Source: Candidatus Latescibacteria bacterium 4484_107 (GTDB lineage: Bacteria > Latescibacterota > 4484-107). Taken from it: a stretch of DNA of 10,034 nt. The DNA lies in NCBI GenBank assembly GCA_002059205.1, contig MVCQ01000028.1, forward strand, positions 1 through 10,034. Reading direction: 5' to 3'. A model generated the notes under the pieces. It was not told the DNA's origin and searched no databases. It was given only the letters and a program-made list of their open reading frames with translations. The translations under genes and the position numbers were made by a program. This document shows positions 5,921 to 10,034 of this stretch, in pieces; positions within the stretch are counted from its first letter, which is position 1, and the number at the start of each line of letters is the position of its first letter.

Positions 5921-8900
5921 TTACCCAATTACCTCGTACGTAGATCCGACGTCCGATTGCTTGACCACTTCGATGCGCACGGGAAAGGCGTTTTTCAGGA
6001 CTTCCAGGTGGGTCACTACGATGATTTTGTCGAAGTCCTCGCTGATCGACTGAATGGCCTGGATGAGATGCTCGAGGCCCTGGGCGTCCTGCGTGCTGAA
6101 TCCCTCGTCTATGACGAGCGTTCTCAGCCTCGTTCCGGCGCGTTTGGCGAGGAGTTTGGAGAGCGCGATGCGCAGGGCGAAGTCGGTACGAAACGCCTCC
6201 CCGCCGGAATAGAGTTCGTAACTCCGCGTGCCCATCTCATCGCTGATCTTGATGTCCAAAGTCTCCTTGGTGCCGCCGCTCTTGAGGTCCCGGAGCGGCT
6301 CGATGGAGATCTGCGTGCGGTTCTCCGTGAGCCTGCCCAGAATGTCATTGGCCTCCTCCTCGATTTCCGGGATGGCCCCCTCGATAATCAGCGCCTGAAT
6401 GCCGTCTTTGCCGAATGCGACGGTCAATTTTTCGTAAACGTCCCGATCCTTCCGAACCTTTCCCAGTTCCGTTTTTACGCCGCTCCGGCTCTCCTCCAGC
6501 TGTACACAATGTTCGTGCCGGCTTTGCACGCCGCCGCGCAGGCTCAGGAGTTCCTCTCGACTTTTCCGCGTGGCGCGGATCTGTTCCTCCAAGCGCGCGA
6601 TTTGTTCCTCCACTTCCCGGAGTTTTTCCACCTCTTTGGTCAGCCGCTCCTGCTCCGCCTTCGTATCCTGTTGGCGTTGAATCCGATCTTCGATGGTGCG
6701 CCCAAGTCCCTGGGCGACCCGTTGCGCACCCTCAATGCGCTCCTCGGCCTGAGTCAGACGATCCCGCTGAACCGGCGCTCCGCTGAGCGCCTTCAAGTCC
6801 TCATGGATTTTCTGATGGGCCGCTTCATCGTATCCGATCTCTTCGATCTCCCGAAGAAGCTGACGCAATCGCTCCTGCTCTTTTGGAGCGTAAAGATTGT
6901 CCCGGAGGAACTCAGTGGCTTTGGTGATCTTCTCCTGGATCTCCGGCAGGCGCTCCTGCGCCTTTTTATGCTGCCCGCGCACCGACTCTAATTCGGCGTG
7001 CTCCTCCCCAAAGCGCTGGTATTCCCGTATGGCTTTCTTGGCCGCCTGATGACGCTCCGGGTCGTATCCGATTCGCTGGAGTTCGAGTTCCGTCTCCGCC
7101 CACATGCGCTGATCCACTTCTGCGAAGGCCTTTTCGGCCAGTTTCTTCTGAAGAACCTCGATCTCCTTTTTGCGCTTCCGGATTTCCCCGAGCGCCAGGA
7201 TCGCCTCTTTATAGGCTTCTTCGGCCCGGGCCAGCGCCTGCCGCTTTTCGGGAAGTTCCCGGATGCGCTCCTCCGCCTCTTTGTAGCGGGTGCGGAGTTC
7301 GATGCGGGTGCGATTCTCCTCCTCAAGCGAAGCCTGTAACCGACCGATCTGTTCGCGCTTTGCGGCGATCTGGGCGCTGTATTCCTCCTCTATGTGCTGA
7401 CGCTTCTGCTCGTCGAGGTCCGACTGGCATAAGGGACAACGCGCTTCGGGATTGGCTCGGAGCATGGCCAACTTTTCCTCCGTTGCGGTGATCTCCCGCT
7501 CTGTCTGAGCGATCAGGCCTTTGGTGGTGTCACTCTTCAGCCGGAGCGCGGTGCCCTCTTCCCGAATTTCCTGCCGTGTCTTTTCCAATTCTTCCAGCCC
7601 CCGAAGCTCCGCCTTGATCGCTTCGGATTTCTTCTTGTATTCCAACTCCAATTTAGCCTTGGCCCGCGCCTCCCGAAGCTGGCCCTCCAAAGTGCGAAGC
7701 TGAACCTGAATTTCCCCTTTGGCGGCGTCAATGCGCTTTTGGATCTCTTTTCGGGTTTGCTCCAACTTCCGGGTCTGCTCCCATTTTTTCTCCCACCGGC
7801 CTTCGGCTTCCTGCGCCTTGCGGAGAGTGCCGATTCCCGCCTCAATCTCCGTCTCGCGTCCAAGAACAGGCTTGCTCTCCCGGAGAATTTTTTCGACGTC
7901 GGCGCGTCTGGATTCCCACACCTCCCTACGGCGCTCCACTTCGTTCCGTCGCTCCGCGATGGCCTGTTCGAGCGTGCGGCGCTCCTCTCCTTTGTCCTTG
8001 AGAACCCGGAGCTTATCGGTATATTCGCGCTCGGTATTCCGGAGGGCTTCGTACCGCTCGAAGTCCGATACGATCCGGTACTTTCTTTCGAGGATGCCCT
8101 GATACTCCGCCACCTCTTTGCGCGCGGATTCCAACTGACTTCGGAGTTCCTGCAGCGCGGCCTCGGATCGGTCCATCTCTTGTTTCAGATCGACCACCCG
8201 GCGGGACTTGTTCTGGAGATCGTTTCGGATCTCGGACAATCGGGATAGCGCAGCCTCGTCGCGCTGGAGCGCATGCGACAGCGTGCTCAACTCCCCGGAC
8301 AAACGGGCCAATTCCTGCTCGTATTCCTCCTTATGTGCAAGCTCCGCCTCTATTTCTTCCAATTTCGCGGAAAGACGTGTACATTCCTTATCGCTTTCCT
8401 GAGCGTGGGATCGGGCCAGCTTCATCAGCTCGTCGTACCGGGAAAGTCCAAGGATGTCTGCCAGGATTACCTTGCGTTCCCGGGCGCTTTTGCGGGTGAA
8501 TTCATCGGCGCGTCCCTGGAGAATGAACGCGGAATTGATAAACGTATTGTAATCCATCCGGAGCAGCCGGTTGATCCGCTGCTGCGTCTTGGTCACCGAA
8601 GAGGATTCCGAGAGCGGCAGATAGCCTCCGGTGGTCTCGTCGTATACCTGCAACTCCAGGCTGGACACCCCGCCGCGCGCGGTCTTCCGATAGCTTCGGA
8701 TGACCCGGTAATGATCGCCCTCCAGATCGAACTCGAACTCCACCTGCATCTCTGTAGTCCCGATACGAAGCAGCCCCTCGTCGGGCTTTCGATTCCCGGC
8801 GGCTTTTCGTCCCTCTCCCCAGAGCGCCCAAGTGATGGCATCCAACAGCGCGGACTTTCCATGTCCGTTGTCCCCCGAAAGGCAAGCCATGTGGAAGCTC

Positions 8901-8971
8901 GAAAAGTCTAGCGGCGGCACGCCCTCGCCGTAGCTCATAAAATTCTTCAAATGCAGTTTAACGGGGACCAT
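5921..8971 (-). CDS. sbcC: SbcC/Rad50-type nuclease-complex ATPase
   Basis: The 1016-residue product has the complete SMC/Rad50 layout: Walker A 'GDNGHGKS' (33-40), Q-loop 'FILQGRADEF' (149-158, Gln152), coiled coil from about 190, zinc hook 'CPLC' (512-515) at the apex, returning coiled coil to about 840, ABC signature 'YSGGE' (921-925), Walker B 'LVIDEGF' (952-958, Asp955/Glu956) and switch histidine 'VVTHLE' (His988). In known systems SbcC forms a complex with the SbcD (Mre11-like) nuclease, which opens hairpins and processes double-strand ends, with hook-mediated tethering by zinc. Length is normal for the family. The start is well supported by a strong ribosome-binding site. No sbcD is adjacent: the next upstream coding sequence on this strand is an unrelated protein 800 bp away. 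The gene therefore appears to be transcribed on its own, from a promoter in the repeat-rich region upstream, and to end at its own terminator. Confidence 0.95.
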   Translation of the reverse strand: MVPVKLHLKNFMSYGEGVPPLDFSSFHMACLSGDNGHGKSALLDAITWALWGEGRKAAGNRKPDEGLLRIGTTEMQVEFEFDLEGDHYRVIRSYRKTARGGVSSLELQVYDETTGGYLPLSESSSVTKTQQRINRLLRMDYNTFINSAFILQGRADEFTRKSARERKVILADILGLSRYDELMKLARSHAQESDKECTRLSAKLEEIEAELAHKEEYEQELARLSGELSTLSHALQRDEAALSRLSEIRNDLQNKSRRVVDLKQEMDRSEAALQELRSQLESARKEVAEYQGILERKYRIVSDFERYEALRNTEREYTDKLRVLKDKGEERRTLEQAIAERRNEVERRREVWESRRADVEKILRESKPVLGRETEIEAGIGTLRKAQEAEGRWEKKWEQTRKLEQTRKEIQKRIDAAKGEIQVQLRTLEGQLREARAKAKLELEYKKKSEAIKAELRGLEELEKTRQEIREEGTALRLKSDTTKGLIAQTEREITATEEKLAMLRANPEARCPLCQSDLDEQKRQHIEEEYSAQIAAKREQIGRLQASLEEENRTRIELRTRYKEAEERIRELPEKRQALARAEEAYKEAILALGEIRKRKKEIEVLQKKLAEKAFAEVDQRMWAETELELQRIGYDPERHQAAKKAIREYQRFGEEHAELESVRGQHKKAQERLPEIQEKITKATEFLRDNLYAPKEQERLRQLLREIEEIGYDEAAHQKIHEDLKALSGAPVQRDRLTQAEERIEGAQRVAQGLGRTIEDRIQRQQDTKAEQERLTKEVEKLREVEEQIARLEEQIRATRKSREELLSLRGGVQSRHEHCVQLEESRSGVKTELGKVRKDRDVYEKLTVAFGKDGIQALIIEGAIPEIEEEANDILGRLTENRTQISIEPLRDLKSGGTKETLDIKISDEMGTRSYELYSGGEAFRTDFALRIALSKLLAKRAGTRLRTLVIDEGFSTQDAQGLEHLIQAIQSISEDFDKIIVVTHLEVLKNAFPVRIEVVKQSDVGSTYEVIG

Positions 8972-8976
8972 GGGAG

Positions 8977-8986
8977 ATCACCTTCC
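8977..8986 (-). promoter_or_regulatory. Ribosome-binding site of sbcC
   Basis: On the minus strand GGAAGGTGAT precedes CTCCC and ATG (8969-8971). It differs by a single base from the ten bases AGGAGGTGAT complementary to the 16S rRNA 3' end, if aligned over GAAGGTGAT, at a standard spacing, so it fixes the start. Confidence 0.75.
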
Positions 8987-9010
8987 AATTCGCCACGAAG
9001 TAGTCGGACA

Positions 9011-9057
9011 GAATCTTTTTCACCGCGGAGACCGCTGAGCGCGCGGAGCGCTTCAAA
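9011..9057 (-). repeat. Dispersed repeat, TCTCCGCRGTG family, copy 2
   Basis: On the minus strand this reads GCGCTCCGCGCGCTCAGCGG, then TCTCCGCGGTGAAAAAGATTC. It is the inverted relative of copies 1 and 3 and lies about 25 bp upstream of the sbcC ribosome-binding site, so it is probably within or next to the sbcC leader. Confidence 0.65.
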
Positions 9058-9069
9058 CAAGGGAATAAG

Positions 9070-9139
9070 CCAGGATTATTTACAAGTCCTGGATGATGCG
9101 CCCCGGCTTCAGGCTTTTCTAAAAAAACGTTCTGAAGCC
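9070..9139. other. Two adjacent imperfect-loop hairpins
   Basis: CCAGGA (9070-9075) pairs with TCCTGG (9087-9092) over an 11-nt loop. GGCTTCAG (9105-9112) pairs with CTGAAGCC (9132-9139) over a 19-nt A/T-rich loop. The function is unknown. Neither is followed by a T tract, so they are not typical terminators. Confidence 0.5.
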
Positions 9140-9334
9140 AGAAATCCAAAACACGTTGCTGCACAAGAGCATAAGAGGAATTTTGTAGGTTTTATGAGAA
9201 TCATACAGGTGAGGCTCTTGCAAAAGTCCAAAAAACGACTTGGCGTCGCTTCGTTCACCTTGATAAAATGGGTTGTACTATCGTCATAAGCCGAAGCAAT
9301 CTTATCGGATATTTTTTTATGCAAGAGCTTGGTA

Positions 9335-9356
9335 GAACAGACATTCCTGTCTGTTC
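9335..9356. repeat. Palindrome GAACAGAC / GTCTGTTC
   Basis: A perfect 8-bp stem (9335-9342 with 9349-9356) encloses the loop ATTCCT. With the preceding GGTA, 9331-9356 is a relative, in opposite orientation, of 9426-9451. Confidence 0.8.
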
Positions 9357-9367
9357 GGCTTTATGGT

Positions 9368-9432
9368 CATCCGGGTCAGACATCCGGGTCAGTCATCCGG
9401 GTCAGACATCCGGGTCAGTCATCCGGGTCAGA
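9368..9432. repeat. Five tandem copies of a 13-bp unit with alternating last base
   Basis: CATCCGGGTCAGA and CATCCGGGTCAGT alternate (A, T, A, T, A) over exactly five units with no other differences. The pattern implies expansion by a 26-bp dimer. The last unit merges into the palindrome at 9426-9447. Confidence 0.92.
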
Positions 9433-9447
9433 CAAGAATGTCTGACC
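9426..9447. repeat. Palindrome GGTCAGACA / TGTCTGACC
   Basis: A perfect 9-bp stem (9426-9434 with 9439-9447) encloses the loop AGAA and is followed by TACC. Read on the minus strand it is GGTAGGTCAGACATTC then TTGTCTGACC, matching the palindrome region at 9331-9356 except for paired changes in the stem and one loop base. Confidence 0.85.
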
Positions 9448-9562
9448 TACCAACCCCTGCGAAATGACTGCACCTTTAGGACTTTTGCAAGAGGCTCAGG
9501 TAAGAGAGGTTAAGGTTGAGGACACCCAACCCCGCACTTCACGGCTTTACGCTTTCTTTTCT

Positions 9563-9612
9563 TTGTTTTTTCTCTGCGCTCTCTGCGCTCTCCGCGGTGA
9601 AAGGATTTTTTC
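9563..9612 (+). repeat. Dispersed repeat, TCTCCGCRGTG family, copy 3
   Basis: A T-rich lead is followed by three 9-bp units, TCTCTGCGC, TCTCTGCGC and TCTCCGCGG (9571-9597), then TGAAAGGATTTTTTC. It has the same orientation as copy 1 and is inverted relative to copy 2. Confidence 0.75.
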
Positions 9613-9784
9613 AACGAAAGCAATCCAAAAATTCTGAAATAAAAGATAGCCAAATCGCTTTGGGAAAGCAAGGTTTTTTTCGGACGAAGCCTCCGCATAC
9701 CGGAAGGGGGGGGAGCGTCGGACGCGTGCCGAAGGGCGGCGCGAAAAGGGCGGGCCTCCGCCTTCACGACTCCTTTTCTATGAC

Positions 9785-9804
9785 ACTCGTGAATTATCAC
9801 GAGT
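9785..9804. other. Hairpin overlapping the stop codon of the minus-strand gene
   Basis: ACTCGTGA (9785-9792) and TCACGAGT (9797-9804) form a perfect 8-bp stem with a 4-nt loop. On the minus strand the first arm contains the TGA stop (9797-9799) of the upstream partial gene. No T tract follows, so it is either a weak terminator or an RNA 3'-end stabilising structure. Confidence 0.6.
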
Positions 9805-10034
9805 CGGCCGGTGGAGCCAGCACACGGTGGACCGTATTTCCGCCCGTCCCTCCCAGCACCCGGATCTCACACAATGCCTCCGCCTTCTCCTCCGCGCGCA
9901 CGAACCACTCCAATACGCGGCTGTCCGTGAGCTTGCCCAAGTGGCCGAGGGAGTGATGTCCCTTCGCCGAGAGAAGCATTACGTTGGATGCGGGATGGAA
10001 TTCCACGCGCACCGGTCGGAGTCTTTGGAGGTCC
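9797..10034 (-). CDS. C-terminal end of an unrecognised protein (5' partial)
   Basis: The minus-strand frame is open to the right edge, giving 78 codons before TGA at 9797-9799, so the gene starts outside the window. The visible end reads as soluble alternating beta/turn sequence: 'VRVEFHPASNVMLLSAKGHHS', 'LGHLGKLTDSRVLEWFVRAEEK' and 'CEIRVLGGTGGNTVHRVL'. Base composition and codon use resemble the neighbouring genes. I do not recognise the family. The closing 'IRVLGGTGGNTVHRVL' strand pair suggests the last strands of a beta-sandwich or accessory domain, which is an inference. It is not a recognisable SbcD C-terminus. It precedes sbcC on the same strand, but 800 bp of repeat-rich DNA lies between them, so a shared operon is unlikely. 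Confidence 0.6.
   Translation of the reverse strand, partial: DLQRLRPVRVEFHPASNVMLLSAKGHHSLGHLGKLTDSRVLEWFVRAEEKAEALCEIRVLGGTGGNTVHRVLAPPADS

Larger units (their letters stand above)
9211..9497. mobile_element. MITE-like element with 19-bp terminal inverted repeats
   Basis: The left end GAGGCTCTTGCAAAAGTCC (9211-9229) and the right end GGACTTTTGCAAGAGGCTC (9479-9497) are reverse complements at 18 of 19 positions, with 15 contiguous matches at the inner side. The 287-bp unit has no transposase or credible reading frame. It holds a hairpin plus T7 tract (9286-9318), two related palindromes and a 13-bp tandem array. No clear target-site duplication is visible at the ends. It could be a non-autonomous element or a pair of shorter palindromic repeats in inverted orientation. 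Confidence 0.5.
8987..9796. other. Repeat-rich intergenic region without a credible gene
   Basis: Between the sbcC ribosome-binding site and the end of the next minus-strand gene there are only short open frames made of translated repeats. Contents in order: repeat copy 2 (9011-9057), two hairpin-forming stretches (9070-9092 and 9105-9139), an inverted-repeat-bounded unit (9211-9497), repeat copy 3 (9563-9612), an A/T-rich stretch (9600-9690), and a G/C-rich block (9700-9775) with an eight-base G run. The sbcC promoter should lie here, but I cannot assign -35/-10 boxes with confidence. Confidence 0.65.

Noticed and set aside
5957..6991. 344-codon open frame on the plus strand inside sbcC
   Set aside because: It is antisense to a clear SbcC coding sequence with intact motifs. 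Its Leu/Phe-rich composition is what the complement of Glu/Lys/Arg coiled-coil codons gives.
9286..9318. Terminator-like hairpin with T7 tract
   Set aside because: The stem (ATAAG with CTTAT) is only five A/T-rich pairs and is separated from the T run by six bases. No gene ends upstream, so I do not call it a terminator.
9109..9324. 71-codon minus-strand frame as a possible gene fragment
   Set aside because: It crosses the left inverted repeat of the MITE-like unit, has no ribosome-binding site, and resembles no known family.
9368..9432. CRISPR-like array
   Set aside because: The 13-bp units are directly adjacent with no spacers, and no cas gene is present. It is a simple tandem repeat.
9268..9513. 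81-codon plus-strand frame across the tandem array
   Set aside because: It consists largely of translated 13-bp repeats and palindromes, with no ribosome-binding site.
9510..9800. 96-codon minus-strand frame
   Set aside because: It contains 'HRGERRERREKTKKRKRK', which is simply the translated dispersed repeat, and the rest crosses low-complexity DNA.

Overview
The window looks like chromosomal DNA of a double-membraned (LPS-bearing) bacterium, probably from an uncultivated lineage of the FCB superphylum or a neighbour (Latescibacterota, KSB1, Eisenbacteria or Poribacteria-like). Three things support this: a giant secreted protein ending in the 'NFPNPFN...GIYFLKL...KRIILVK' C-terminal module typical of those groups, an LptE-type outer-membrane lipoprotein, and intergenic DNA rich in short purine/pyrimidine tandem repeats. 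The phylum is an inference. No ribosomal RNA or other taxonomic marker is present.

Layout. (1) 2-3652, + strand: the 3' part of a very large secreted multidomain (Ig/FN3-like) protein with a C-terminal sorting/anchoring module. Three low-complexity repeats are inserted in frame within it. (2) 3653-4036: a possible terminator, then the decayed remains of a four-helix-bundle (23S rRNA intervening-sequence type) protein gene, bracketed by inverted arrays of the same 7-bp unit. (3) 4037-4555, +: lptE-like lipoprotein gene. (4) 4630-5730, +: DUF2961 / glycoside hydrolase family 172 enzyme, apparently cytoplasmic. (5) 5731-5920: convergent intergenic region with a good factor-independent terminator for the minus-strand gene. 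(6) 5921-8971, - strand: complete sbcC (Rad50-like) DNA-repair ATPase with Walker A, zinc hook, signature, Walker B and switch histidine all visible; no sbcD lies next to it in the window. (7) 8972-9796: about 800 bp without a credible gene, filled with repeats. It includes a 287-bp unit with 19-bp inverted ends that looks like a miniature transposable element, carrying a 13-bp tandem array between two palindromes. (8) 9797-10034, -: the C-terminal end of an unrecognised protein that continues beyond the window.

The genes do not form an obvious single pathway. lptE and the GH172 gene are co-directional with a 74-bp gap and could share a transcript. sbcC converges on them and is separated by its terminator. 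I see no defence island, CRISPR array, phage or biosynthetic cluster. The least ordinary part of the window is its repeat content: short repeats tolerated inside a coding sequence, inverted copies bracketing genes, and palindromes whose differences keep base pairing.
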